Assembly: GCA_035280345.1 (NCBI GenBank)
Contig: DATEGA010000300.1
Span: forward strand, 1 to 37,212
DNA from: DASSJF01 sp035280345
GTDB lineage: Bacteria > Sysuimicrobiota > Sysuimicrobiia > Sysuimicrobiales > Segetimicrobiaceae
DNA length: 37,212 nucleotides
Direction: 5' to 3'
The notes beneath the pieces are model-generated. The model saw only the letters and a program-made list of their open reading frames with translations, had not been told where the DNA came from and made no database searches. This document shows, piece after piece, positions 16,580 to 26,436 of this stretch. Both the position numbers and the translations under genes were made by a program. Position 1 is the stretch's first letter. The number at the start of each line of letters is the position of its first letter.

Positions 16580-17529
16580 CCGCTTGTCTCGCGATTAAGC
16601 GAAATCACCGAGAGCAGCTCGAACAACACGTTCGCGGCCAGCATTGCCGTGATGCCGCTCTGATCGTAGGGCGGCGACACCTCCACGATGTCGAAGGCGA
16701 TAACGTCCAGGCCCGCGAGCCCGCGGACCAGTGCGAGCGCCTGGGCGCTCGTGAGCCCGCCGACTTCGGGCGTGCCGGTGCCCGGCGCGAACGCCGGGTC
16801 GACCGAGTCGATATCGAACGAGACGTAGACCGGCCGACCCCGCACGCGGTCCAAGTGCCGCAGCGCCGCGTCGATGCCGTCGCGATGGATCGCCTCGGCC
16901 CGCACCACCGTCACGCCGTGCTGCTCGCCGAAGGCGAAGTCGTCTTCATCGTACACCGGACCCCGGATCCCGAACTGCACGGCCGTCTTGCCGTCGTAGA
17001 GACCCTCTTCGTGGGCGCGGCGGAACGGTGTGCCGTGGAAGTACCGGTTGCCGAAGTACTCGTCCCACATGTCCTGGTGGCTGTCAAAGTGCACGAGCGC
17101 GAACGGCCCGCGCGTCTTGGCGACCGCGCGCATGATCGGGAGCGTGAGCGAATGGTCGCCGCCCACGCAGGCCGGCACCGCGCCCGCGGTGAGGATGCGC
17201 CCCACGGCCGCTTCGACCCGGCCGTACGTGTCGAGAATGTCCATCGGGTTCGTATCGACGTCGCCGCAGTCGGCGATCTTGAGACGGCGAAACGGCGACG
17301 TCCGAAGGACCGGATTGTACGGACGGATCAGCAGCGAATTGCTGCGCACTTCCTTCGGCCCGAACCGCGCGCCCGACCGGAAACTCACCCCGCCGTCAAA
17401 CGGAATGCCGAGGATGCCGACGTCGAGGCCCGCGGGATCGGGGTGGTAGGGCAGGCGCATGAACGTCGAGAGCTGCGCGAACCGGGGCGAGCGGAAGGCG
17501 TTCGGCGGCTCAAAATGCTGCGCGGTCAC
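16576..17529 (-). CDS. Arginase/agmatinase-family ureohydrolase
   Basis: Protein of 317 aa. All six binuclear metal ligands are present: His126 in GGDHS, Asp149/His151/Asp153 in DSHQD, and Asp239/Asp241 in SFDIDSVDP. The family hydrolyses guanidino or formimino groups (agmatine, guanidinobutyrate, guanidine, formiminoglutamate). GIPFDGGVSFRSGARFGP and the overall length are agmatinase-like. The second motif is DSHQD rather than the usual DAHxD. The GTG start overlaps the ABC ATPase stop (GTGA), so the enzyme is co-translated with an importer and probably acts on its cargo. Convergence with hutHU makes formimidoylglutamase a possibility, but its sequence is closer to agmatinase types; substrate unassigned. 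Confidence 0.88.
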   Translation of the reverse strand: MTAQHFEPPNAFRSPRFAQLSTFMRLPYHPDPAGLDVGILGIPFDGGVSFRSGARFGPKEVRSNSLLIRPYNPVLRTSPFRRLKIADCGDVDTNPMDILDTYGRVEAAVGRILTAGAVPACVGGDHSLTLPIMRAVAKTRGPFALVHFDSHQDMWDEYFGNRYFHGTPFRRAHEEGLYDGKTAVQFGIRGPVYDEDDFAFGEQHGVTVVRAEAIHRDGIDAALRHLDRVRGRPVYVSFDIDSVDPAFAPGTGTPEVGGLTSAQALALVRGLAGLDVIAFDIVEVSPPYDQSGITAMLAANVLFELLSVISLNRETSG

Positions 17530-18404
17530 GCCGCACCCCCACCGGATCCGATCCGGCCCTGCGCGGCGAGGTCGTTCTCCAGACCCATCGTTTTCTGCGC
17601 CTCCTCCCGGATGATGCCGAGCACGCGCCGCTTCGCCTCGACGAACACCGGCGACATCGTGATCTCCAGTGTTCGCGGGCGCGGCAGATCAAGCCGGACC
17701 TCGTCCCGAAACCGGCCCGGCCGCGCCGTCATCACGTAGACCCGGTCGCCAAGGAACAGCGCTTCGTCGATGTCGTGCGTGACGAACAGGATGGTCTTGG
17801 GCGACTTCTGCCAGATGTCTAGCAGCAGCTCCTGCATGAAGACGCGCGTCTGCGCGTCAAGCGCGCCGAACGGCTCGTCCATCAGGAGCACCTCGGGGTC
17901 GTTCGCCAGCGCGCGGGCGATCGCCACACGCTGCATCATCCCGCCGGACAGCTCCTTGGGATAGGCGTGCTCGAACCCCGCCAGGCCGACCATCTGAATG
18001 AACCGGCCGGCGACCTCCCGGCAGTACCCGGGATCGAGCCCGCGGATTTTGGGGCCGAACTCGACGTTGCCCCGCACCGTGAGCCACGGGAAGAGCGTGT
18101 ACGACTGGAACACCATGCCGCGGTCGGCGCCCGGTGCGTCGACGACGCGCCCGTCGAGCCGGATCTCGCCGGTCGAGGGAGGGACGAGCCCGGCGACGAG
18201 CCGCAGCAAGGTACTCTTGCCGCAGCCGCTCGGCCCCACGATGCTCACGATCTCCCGATCCGCGACATCGAGCGACAGGCGCGCCACGGCGGCAATCTCG
18301 CGCCCGCCGCGGCCGCGGAACGCCACGCTGATGTCGCGCAACGAGAGCTTGAGCCCCCCGGCTACGCTTTGGGCGACCACGGAAGCAGCCGGCGGTGGAG
18401 CCAT
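17526..18404 (-). CDS. ABC importer ATPase, SsuB/TauB type (second system)
   Basis: Protein of about 292 aa from ATG 18404. It has Walker A GPSGCGKST, Q-loop VFQSYTLFPW, signature LSGGMMQR, Walker B LLMDEPFGALD and switch VTHDIDEA, so it should be active. The ATG overlaps the permease gene by 43 nt; GTG 18380 would reduce this to 19 nt and is an equal choice. The C-terminal tail (RRVLGIIREEAQKTMGLEND) extends beyond the core fold. Its stop overlaps the ureohydrolase start. Confidence 0.9.
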   Translation of the reverse strand: MAPPPAASVVAQSVAGGLKLSLRDISVAFRGRGGREIAAVARLSLDVADREIVSIVGPSGCGKSTLLRLVAGLVPPSTGEIRLDGRVVDAPGADRGMVFQSYTLFPWLTVRGNVEFGPKIRGLDPGYCREVAGRFIQMVGLAGFEHAYPKELSGGMMQRVAIARALANDPEVLLMDEPFGALDAQTRVFMQELLLDIWQKSPKTILFVTHDIDEALFLGDRVYVMTARPGRFRDEVRLDLPRPRTLEITMSPVFVEAKRRVLGIIREEAQKTMGLENDLAAQGRIGSGGGAA

Positions 18405-19201
18405 TTGAACAGCAGGTCGAACCCGAGACCGAGACCGCCGATCGTAAACAAACCGACGAAGATCCGGTCCGTGAAGAGACCGCGCATCGAGTTGAGGATG
18501 AGGTAGCCGAGTCCGCGGTCGGCCGAGACGAGCTCGGCGACGACGAGGTACGTCCACGCCCAGCCCATCGTAATGCGCAGCGTGTCCATCACGCCCGGCA
18601 GTGTCGCCGGCAGCAGCACCCGCCGGACTACCTGGGCGCGGGAGGCGCCGAGCGTATACGAAACGTCGATCTGCTCCCGCGGCACGTGCGCGGAGACGTC
18701 GGCCACGAGCAACACCAGCTGGAAGAACGTGCCAATGAAGATCACCGCGACCTTCTCGGCCGTACCGATGCCGATGTAGAGGATGAGCAGCGGGATCAAG
18801 GCGCTCACCGGCAGGTAGCGGACGAAGTCGATCACCGGCTCGATCAGCGCCTCGACGGCCTTGAACGATCCCATCAAGATACCGGTCGGCACACCGGTCA
18901 CGACGGCGAGGGCCCAGCCGGTGACGATCACATAGAGGCTGGCGCCGGCGTTCCCGAGCAGGCTGCCGTCGGCCGTCATCTCGGCGCCGGACTTGGCAAT
19001 CGCCGTCGGCGACGGGAGGAAGAGGGGCTCGACGAGGCCGCCGTAGGTCAGGATGCACCACAGCGCGACGAGCCCGCCGGCGCTCGCGATCAGGATCGCG
19101 AGGTAGGTACCGCGGGGAATGGCCTCCTGCGGCCGCAGGTACGCCGCGAGGGCGTGCAGACCGCCGCGCCGGACGATGGGGCGGGGCTGCGCGACGGTCA
19201 C
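18362..19201 (-). CDS. ABC importer permease, SsuC/TauC type (second system)
   Basis: Protein of 279 aa from GTG 19201 with about six membrane helices. The coupling-loop region (REQIDVSYTLGASRAQVVRR) and VAELVSADRGLGYLILNSM are typical of taurine/nitrate/sulfonate permeases. It lies between the binding protein (58 bp upstream) and the ATPase (overlapping). Same family as the permease at 7675-8451 but clearly divergent, so not a recent duplicate. Confidence 0.9.
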   Translation of the reverse strand: MTVAQPRPIVRRGGLHALAAYLRPQEAIPRGTYLAILIASAGGLVALWCILTYGGLVEPLFLPSPTAIAKSGAEMTADGSLLGNAGASLYVIVTGWALAVVTGVPTGILMGSFKAVEALIEPVIDFVRYLPVSALIPLLILYIGIGTAEKVAVIFIGTFFQLVLLVADVSAHVPREQIDVSYTLGASRAQVVRRVLLPATLPGVMDTLRITMGWAWTYLVVAELVSADRGLGYLILNSMRGLFTDRIFVGLFTIGGLGLGFDLLFKWLHRRLLPWSPKA

Positions 19202-19259
19202 CGGCGTGAGTATGTCAAGCGGCGGGGGGCCTGCGGCCCGGCCCGCCGCGACGATTTTC

Positions 19260-20252
19260 TTACTTCGCCAGCACGAACGAGCCGTTGACGAGATCGCCGG
19301 CGGCTTCCTTGGTCTCGATCTTGCCCAACGAACTCCAGATGTTGATCGCGTTCTGCGCGGTTACCCAGATTTGGCCGCCCGGCGCCATGTACTGCCGATT
19401 GATTCCTTCGTCGTAATAGCGCACGCCGTCCAGCGTCTCCTGGAACGTCTTCACGTCCTTGAGCCAGCCGCCGACGGCCTTCGCCATGATCCGGTCGGCG
19501 TCGGCGGGGTTCTTCTTCCAATACTCAACCGCCTTGTACCAGCCGAGAATCGCCGCCCGCACGGCTTCGGGGTGCGCGGCGATCACGTTGCGGCGGATCA
19601 CCATGACGTCCACAATCAGGCCCGGCGTCTGGCTGCTGTCGACCAGGATGTGGCCGTTCGGTGCCCGCTTGGCGCGCGAGAGCCAGGGCTCCCACGTGAC
19701 CGCGGCATCCACCTTGCCGCTCAGGAAGGCGGCCCCCGCGTCGTCCTGCCGCATGTTGATCGATTTGAGGTCTTTCTCGGTCATGCCGTTCTGGCGCAGC
19801 AGGACGCTCAGAAAGAAGTGCGAGACGGAGCCTTCGTTGAAGGCGACGCGCTTGCCCCGCAGATCCTTGATCGTTTTGATCGACGAGTTGGAAACGATCC
19901 CGTCGCCGCCCTTGCTGTCGTCGAGGCCGAGCACCGCTTGGAACTGGAAGTTCGGCTTCCAGTAGAGGCTCATCGTGTCGAGCGTGGTGACCAGTCCGTC
20001 GAGTTTGCCCGCGGCGAGCGCGGCGAAGCGCAGCTTCGGGTCCTCGATGTTCGTGAGCTCGACGTTCACGCCCGACTCGTCGAAGTAGCGGTTGTCCCGC
20101 GCGAGAAAGAGCGGGCCGTAGCCCACCCACGTTGAGTATCCGAGGTGCAGCGTCTGCGCCGCCGCCCGGGCCGGTCCCGTCGACCACGCCATCGGTCCCG
20201 CGGCGAGCAGAACCACCAGAACGAGCGCGCCCCACCTGCTGCCACGCCACAT
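19260..20252 (-). CDS. TauA/SsuA-like substrate-binding protein
   Basis: Protein of 330 aa with an N-terminal Sec-type signal (WGALVLVVLLAAGPMAW, cleavage probably after ARAAA). Mature features are LGYSTWVGYGPLFLARDNRYF, the hinge-region IEDPKLRFAALAAGKLDGLV and DLRGKRVAFNEGSVSHFFL. It delivers substrate to the second importer, whose operon ends with a ureohydrolase, so a guanidino or related amine is a reasonable guess. ATG 20252 follows GGGGAGGTG. A strongly structured leader (20311-20371) lies about 58 nt upstream. Confidence 0.9.
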   Translation of the reverse strand: MWRGSRWGALVLVVLLAAGPMAWSTGPARAAAQTLHLGYSTWVGYGPLFLARDNRYFDESGVNVELTNIEDPKLRFAALAAGKLDGLVTTLDTMSLYWKPNFQFQAVLGLDDSKGGDGIVSNSSIKTIKDLRGKRVAFNEGSVSHFFLSVLLRQNGMTEKDLKSINMRQDDAGAAFLSGKVDAAVTWEPWLSRAKRAPNGHILVDSSQTPGLIVDVMVIRRNVIAAHPEAVRAAILGWYKAVEYWKKNPADADRIMAKAVGGWLKDVKTFQETLDGVRYYDEGINRQYMAPGGQIWVTAQNAINIWSSLGKIETKEAAGDLVNGSFVLAK

Positions 20253-20310
20253 GCAGGCAACACCTCCCCCCTAACAATCGTTCGAGTGTATTTGTGTGGA
20301 GTCAGGCAAA

Positions 20311-20371
20311 ACCCTCCGCGCGGCCGCCCGACGGGGCGGCCGGGGCATATGCCCGCGCGGCGACGGAGGGT
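20311..20371 (-). promoter_or_regulatory. Structured leader element, predicted three-way junction
   Basis: Closing stem: 8 bp between 20311-20318 (ACCCTCCG) and 20364-20371 (CGGAGGGT), both perfect. Inside are an 8-bp hairpin (20322-20329 with 20334-20341, 4-nt loop) and a GGGC-ATAT-GCCC hairpin (20343-20354). On the minus strand the closing stem runs into TTTT (20311-20308), so it could act as terminator or attenuator for the transporter/ureohydrolase operon. I do not recognise it as a known riboswitch. Confidence 0.5.
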
Positions 20372-20405
20372 AAATAAATTCCATAAGAGCGCGTCGGTGG
20401 CACAG

Positions 20406-20951
20406 ATGGTTGGATCGATGCTGATGGAGCGAATTACACTGCCGAGGGAGGCGGCCACGCCGCGCCGGGCGCGGCATTATCTGGCGCCGCGGCTGTCGGA
20501 TCTCGGCATGCCCCCGAAGGCGGCGGCGGAACTGCTCGTCGCCGTCGGCGAAGCCGTCACCAACGCGGTGATCCACGGCGGGCCGGTGGCAGGGATGCCC
20601 ATCCTCCGAGACGGGATCGCACCCGGCCCGGACGGCGCGGAGTCCGTCACTGAAACCGACGTCATCTTGGTAGAACTCGTGGCGCGCGGCGATCGCGTGG
20701 CCGTGGCCGTGACGAATCCGGGCCCCCGCTGGCATGTACCCGAAGCCCGCCTGCCCGCCGATCCGCTCGCCTCGAACGGCCGGGGCCTCTACCTGATGCG
20801 CAAGTTTACAGATTCTGTCCGCATCGATCAGAACCGGCGGGGCACAACGGTCTACCTGATCAGACGTCTGCGGCCGGACGCCGGCGCGTCAGCCGCGACG
20901 CCGCGGGCGCATCGAGCAGCCACACGGCGTGGCCGTCGACAGGCCGGATAA
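20406..20951 (+). CDS. Anti-sigma-factor-type ATPase (RsbW/SpoIIAB-like HATPase)
   Basis: About 181 aa; a single GHKL ATPase domain. The N-box is EAVTNAVIHG, and the G-box region is SNGRGLYLMRKFTDSV. RRGTTVYLIRR is the usual last strand. Such proteins bind and phosphorylate anti-anti-sigma partners or hold sigma factors; no sigma or STAS gene is adjacent. Between the N-box and the strand VILVELVARGDRVAVAVTN there is an inserted segment of about 25 residues (GMPILRDGIAPGPDG region). ATG 20406 is provisional; 20418 and 20424 are also possible. The 3' end overlaps the convergent pgl by 92 nt, and the last 30 or so residues (Arg/Ala-rich) lie outside the conserved domain. Confidence 0.8.
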   Translation: MVGSMLMERITLPREAATPRRARHYLAPRLSDLGMPPKAAAELLVAVGEAVTNAVIHGGPVAGMPILRDGIAPGPDGAESVTETDVILVELVARGDRVAVAVTNPGPRWHVPEARLPADPLASNGRGLYLMRKFTDSVRIDQNRRGTTVYLIRRLRPDAGASAATPRAHRAATRRGRRQAG

Positions 20952-21627
20952 ACGCGCCGGGGACGTCCGGAACCGGCGGACCTTCGAGCGACGCCCGCAC
21001 CGCCTCCGCCTTCGACGCGCCCGCGGCGAGCACAATTGTCTCGGCCACGTGCGTGAGCACCGGCACCGTCAAGGTCATGCGCCACATGCCCACGTCCGGT
21101 ACAAACTCGGCGACCACGGCACGCTCCCGCTCGTTGAGCGCCCGGCTGTGCGGAAACAGCGACGCGGTATGCGCGTTGTCCCCGAGCCCTAAGAGGACGA
21201 AGTCGAACCGCGGCCAGCCGTCGGCGGTCCTCGGCAGCACGGCGCGCAGCGTCTCCGCGTACGCGGCCGCGGCGGCAACGTGGTCCGCGGTCTCTCCCTG
21301 CATCCGGTACACGTGATTGGCCGGGACCGCGACTTTGGACAGCAGCAACTCGTGCGCCAGACGGTAGTTGCTGCGCGGATCGTCCGGCGGGACGCAGCGC
21401 TCGTCGCCCCAAAAAACGCGCACCCGAGGCCACGGAATCCGGCTGCGGTACGGCTCCGCCGCCAGCTGCGCGAAGAGCGGCTTCGGCGTCTCGCCGCCTG
21501 AGAGTGCGATGGCGCAGGCGCCGCGCGCGGCCACGGCGCGCTCACAGATTTTCGCGGTTCGCTCGGCCGCGTCGGCCGTCGCGGCCGCGAGATTGGGGCG
21601 CACGACGATCTCCGGTTGAGCGCTCAG
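20860..21627 (-). CDS. pgl: 6-phosphogluconolactonase
   Basis: Protein of 255 aa that hydrolyses 6-phosphogluconolactone to 6-phosphogluconate. Family motifs: IALSGGETPKPLF near residue 40, VFWGDERCVPPDDPRSN, LLGLGDNAHTASLFP and PVDGHAVWLLD. No ATG/GTG/TTG is positioned before the conserved region. The best start is CTG 21627, which overlaps the opcA TGA as CTGA and follows GGAGGGGG. Last gene of the pentose phosphate operon; its 3' end overlaps the convergent anti-sigma-type gene. Confidence 0.92.
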   Translation of the reverse strand: MSAQPEIVVRPNLAAATADAAERTAKICERAVAARGACAIALSGGETPKPLFAQLAAEPYRSRIPWPRVRVFWGDERCVPPDDPRSNYRLAHELLLSKVAVPANHVYRMQGETADHVAAAAAYAETLRAVLPRTADGWPRFDFVLLGLGDNAHTASLFPHSRALNERERAVVAEFVPDVGMWRMTLTVPVLTHVAETIVLAAGASKAEAVRASLEGPPVPDVPGAFIRPVDGHAVWLLDAPAASRLTRRRPAADV

Positions 21628-22802
21628 GATACCCCCTCCATCAGGCGCAGCACGACCTCGAGCGCTTCCCGCAGCACGGAATCGACGCCGGACACCTCGA
21701 ACTCCGCCCCGACCAGTACGGTGTCGTCCGCGAGCGCCAACGCCGCGGCCGTCGCGCGCGGACGGCCGCGCCCGAGCCGCGTTTCGATCTGGACGGCCGC
21801 CTCGCCGGCGGACTGGCGCGCGATCGAGACGGCGCACGGTTCTCCACCGCCGGCGGCGCACTCGAACGAGAGTACCGGACCGGATCCGCCTTCGACCACG
21901 AGTTCCAATCCGCCGCCGTCGCGCCAAAATAGCGCGCGCAAAAGACGGCCGTCACGGCGCGCCGATCCGGCGGGCTCCCACCCGAGGCGTCCCGCGAGCC
22001 AGCCGCCCAGCAACAGCCCGGCGATGGGCACCGCGTGTTCGGACTGCCCCGGCGCCGCGCGGATCTTAATGCGGTCGAGGCGTTCGAGTGCGGCGCGCAT
22101 CGGCGCGGGATCGAAGCATTGGACGATGAGATCCCGCCAAGGCGTGATCCGTCCCCAGGTCAAGTCCCGCAGCCCCCCGGAGAGCGGGCCGGCGAGCGCG
22201 GACGCGGCCTTGAGCCCGGCGGTCGGATGGCGCATCGCCGACGAGTCGACGATCAGCACGTCCGCGTTCTCCGCCAGCCGCCGCAGCAAGTCCGCTTCCG
22301 GCGGCGGCAGTGGCTCGGGCCGCGTCGTCCCCGTAGAGGGCTCGTGGGCCACCGGCACGTCGTCCGGCCACCAGAGATACACGGGGAGGTTCGGAACCAG
22401 CAGCGGCAGCACCAGCCCGGGCACGCGCGCGAGCGCCCGCCCGGACGCGGACACCACAATTTGCTCGCAGCACACCGCCGGACGCTGCGGACCCGGCGTA
22501 TGGCAGTTGAGGGCGAGTTCCACGGTAAGGGTTCCTTCGTTCGGCACCGGACCGGTGGTGTGGGGCGCGAGATCCAAGATGATGCTTCGCGAAGGGTAGC
22601 GCGTCGCCAGCCGATCGGCCGCGGTGGCGGTCTCCACGCAATGGCCGTTCGGAGCGACGGCCAGCAGCGTCAGCGTGCAGATCCGCGTGACATGCGCACC
22701 GGCGGTCCCGGCACCGTGCGTCTCGGTGTCGAGCGATGACCAGAGACGGTGCAGCTCCCGCTCGATCGCGCCGACGTCGACCCGTTCGGGAACGCCGGCC
22801 AC
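21624..22802 (-). CDS. opcA: Glucose-6-phosphate dehydrogenase assembly protein OpcA
   Basis: About 392 aa. OpcA promotes assembly or activation of G6PDH in cyanobacteria and actinobacteria. Recognised from position after zwf and from sequence features such as AIERELHRLWSSL near the start, the central VYLWWPDDVPVA and DSSAMRHPTAGL. Start is uncertain: GTG 22802 is used, but a CTG at 22817 overlapping the zwf TGA (CTGA) mirrors the opcA/pgl junction. The protein is co-translated with zwf, which fits a physical partnership. Confidence 0.88.
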   Translation of the reverse strand: MAGVPERVDVGAIERELHRLWSSLDTETHGAGTAGAHVTRICTLTLLAVAPNGHCVETATAADRLATRYPSRSIILDLAPHTTGPVPNEGTLTVELALNCHTPGPQRPAVCCEQIVVSASGRALARVPGLVLPLLVPNLPVYLWWPDDVPVAHEPSTGTTRPEPLPPPEADLLRRLAENADVLIVDSSAMRHPTAGLKAASALAGPLSGGLRDLTWGRITPWRDLIVQCFDPAPMRAALERLDRIKIRAAPGQSEHAVPIAGLLLGGWLAGRLGWEPAGSARRDGRLLRALFWRDGGGLELVVEGGSGPVLSFECAAGGGEPCAVSIARQSAGEAAVQIETRLGRGRPRATAAALALADDTVLVGAEFEVSGVDSVLREALEVVLRLMEGVS

Positions 22803-22813
22803 GCTGGTGACGT

Positions 22814-24370
<1,557 letters not shown>

Positions 24371-24376
24371 CCGGCG

Positions 24377-25273
24377 TTACGTCGCCTTGGTCGCGTGGCC
24401 GCCGAACTGCTTCCGCAGCGCCGCGATCACTTTGTCGCCAAAGTTCTCGTCCTCGCGGGAACGCAGCCGCTGCAGGAGCGAGAGGGTGATCACCGGCGCC
24501 GGGACGTTGCGGTCGATCGCCTCCTGCACGGTCCACCGGCCTTCGCCGGAGTCGTCGACGTACCCGCGGATCGTCTCCATGTTGGGATCATCCGCGAACG
24601 CCCGCTCGGCCAGTTCCAGCAGCCAGGACCGCACGACGCTGCCGTGGTTCCACAGCGTGCTGATCGCACGCAGGTCCAGGCCGAACGGCGCCGCGTGGAG
24701 AATCGCGAAACCCTCGGCGTAGGATTGCAGCATCCCGTACTCGATACCGTTGTGGATCATTTTCACGTAGTGGCCCGCGCCGCTCGGCCCCGCGTGCAGG
24801 TAGCCGTCCTCCGGCGCGAGGTCACGGAACACCGGCTCGAGCATCTTGACCGGCTCCGGATCGCCGCCGACCATCATGCAATAGCCGACCTGCAGGCCCC
24901 AGATGCCGCCGCTCGTCCCCGCGTCGATATAGTGCAGGCCCTTGGCCTTGGCGTCTGCCGCGCGGCGTATCGAATCGCGGTAGTTGGAGTTGCCGCCGTC
25001 GACAATGACATCGCCCGTGTGGAGCAGGGGCGTGAGCTCGGCGATCGTCCGCTCCACGGCGTCGCCCGAGGGGACCATCATCCAGACGATCCGCGGCGGC
25101 TGGAGCTGGCCGACCAACTCGGCGATCGAGGCGGCCGGGGTCGCGCCGTGCGCCTTCACCTCGGCCCGGACTTCGGGCCGCCGCGCGAACACCGAGATCG
25201 TGTGCCCGCGCTGCAGCAGGCGGGTCACCATGTTGCCGCCCATTCGTCCAAAGCCGACGAACCCGAGTTTCAC
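24377..25273 (-). CDS. gnd: 6-phosphogluconate dehydrogenase (decarboxylating, short type)
   Basis: Protein of 298 aa, matching the short GntZ/YqeC-type enzymes rather than the 470-aa E. coli form. NAD(P) motif GFVGFGRMGGNM at the N-terminus, VDGGNSNYRDS near residue 91, substrate loop GTSGGIWGLQVGYCMMVGG and catalytic Lys171 in GAGHYVKMIHNGIEYG. It yields ribulose-5-phosphate. ATG 25273 overlaps the tal stop (ATGA). Confidence 0.95.
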   Translation of the reverse strand: MKLGFVGFGRMGGNMVTRLLQRGHTISVFARRPEVRAEVKAHGATPAASIAELVGQLQPPRIVWMMVPSGDAVERTIAELTPLLHTGDVIVDGGNSNYRDSIRRAADAKAKGLHYIDAGTSGGIWGLQVGYCMMVGGDPEPVKMLEPVFRDLAPEDGYLHAGPSGAGHYVKMIHNGIEYGMLQSYAEGFAILHAAPFGLDLRAISTLWNHGSVVRSWLLELAERAFADDPNMETIRGYVDDSGEGRWTVQEAIDRNVPAPVITLSLLQRLRSREDENFGDKVIAALRKQFGGHATKAT

Positions 25274-26436
25274 CGGCGTCCCCCCGCTTTAACGTCCTGC
25301 GACCGCGAGCCGATCGCCTTCATCAATTGGTTGAACGAGTCCGAAAACAGCTGCACGCCGGCGTCGAGCACAGCTTGGGTAATCGCGTCGATGCTGAGGC
25401 CGAGCTCGCGCAGCTTCGCGAACACCCGCTCCGCCTCGTCGACGCCCTGCGTCACGGCCTCCGGCACGACGCGCCCGTGATCCCGCACCGCCTCGATCGT
25501 CTGTGGCGGAAGCGTATTGATGGTGTCGCGGCCGACCAAGGTTTCCACGTAGAGCAGGTCGGGGTACGCGGGGTTTTTGGTGCTGGTGCTCGCCCACAGC
25601 GGCCGCTGGACCCGGGCGCCCCGGCTCGCGAGCGCCTGCCACCGCGCGCCGCTGAACGCCTGCTGATACAGCCGGTACGCGAGCTTCGCGTTCGCCACGG
25701 CGACCTTGCCGCGCAGCGCCCGCAGGGCCTCCGCCTGCTCGGCCGGCGCGGCCGCGGCGCGGGCCTCCAACCGCTTGTCCGCCTCGGTGTCGATGCGGCT
25801 CACAAAGAAGCTCGCGACCGACGCGACCTGGTGGACGGGCTGGCCGGCCGCGACCCGGCGCTCGAGCCCTCGGAGGTACGCCTCCTGCACCCGGCGGTAG
25901 GCCTCGATCGAGAACAACAGCGTGATGTTGATGTGGCGGCCTTCGGCGATCATCTCCTCGATCGCCGGAAAGCCCTCCGCCGTCCCGGGAATCTTGACCA
26001 TGACGTTCGGACGGGCGATGAGGCTGATCCAGCGCCGGACTTCCTGGATCGTGCCCTGCGTGTCGTGCGCGAGCAGCGGCGAGACCTCGATCGACACGAA
26101 CCCGTCCGCGCCGCCGGTCGCGTCGTACACCGGGCGCAGCGTGTCGGCGGCCCCGCGGATGTCGTCGACGACGACCGCCTCGTAAATCTCGATCGGACTC
26201 TTGCCGTCGGCGACGAGCCGCGAGATCTGGTCGTCGTAGTCGTGGCTGCCGGTGATCGCCTTCTCGAAGATCGTCGGATTACTGGTGACGCCGCGAACGC
26301 CGGTCTCGACGAGGTGCCGGAGCTCTCCGGACTTCAGGATGCCCCGGTGTATGAAATCAAGCCAGACGCTCTGCCCGGCATCGAGCAGCGCGCGAATCGG
26401 GTCGACGCCCGTCGTACCGGGTGTGCTGTCCGTCAT
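25270..26436 (-). CDS. tal: Transaldolase
   Basis: Protein of 388 aa, the long bacterial type found with zwf/opcA clusters. Schiff-base Lys148 lies in RPNVMVKIPGT; TSNPTIFEKAI near residue 51 and the INITLLFS strand are also conserved. It transfers a dihydroxyacetone unit between sugar phosphates. ATG overlaps the tkt stop (ATGA), so translation is probably coupled. Confidence 0.95.
   Translation of the reverse strand: MTDSTPGTTGVDPIRALLDAGQSVWLDFIHRGILKSGELRHLVETGVRGVTSNPTIFEKAITGSHDYDDQISRLVADGKSPIEIYEAVVVDDIRGAADTLRPVYDATGGADGFVSIEVSPLLAHDTQGTIQEVRRWISLIARPNVMVKIPGTAEGFPAIEEMIAEGRHINITLLFSIEAYRRVQEAYLRGLERRVAAGQPVHQVASVASFFVSRIDTEADKRLEARAAAAPAEQAEALRALRGKVAVANAKLAYRLYQQAFSGARWQALASRGARVQRPLWASTSTKNPAYPDLLYVETLVGRDTINTLPPQTIEAVRDHGRVVPEAVTQGVDEAERVFAKLRELGLSIDAITQAVLDAGVQLFSDSFNQLMKAIGSRSQDVKAGGRR

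Noticed and set aside
16576..17529. Assignment as formimidoylglutamase HutG
   Set aside because: Although next to hutHU, it is on the opposite strand in an importer operon and its motifs are agmatinase-like; kept as an alternative only.
20311..20371. Guanidine-II (mini-ykkC) riboswitch
   Set aside because: Only one strong hairpin has a 4-nt loop of related base content (GACG or CGTC), and neither strand gives the paired ACGR loops that define the class.
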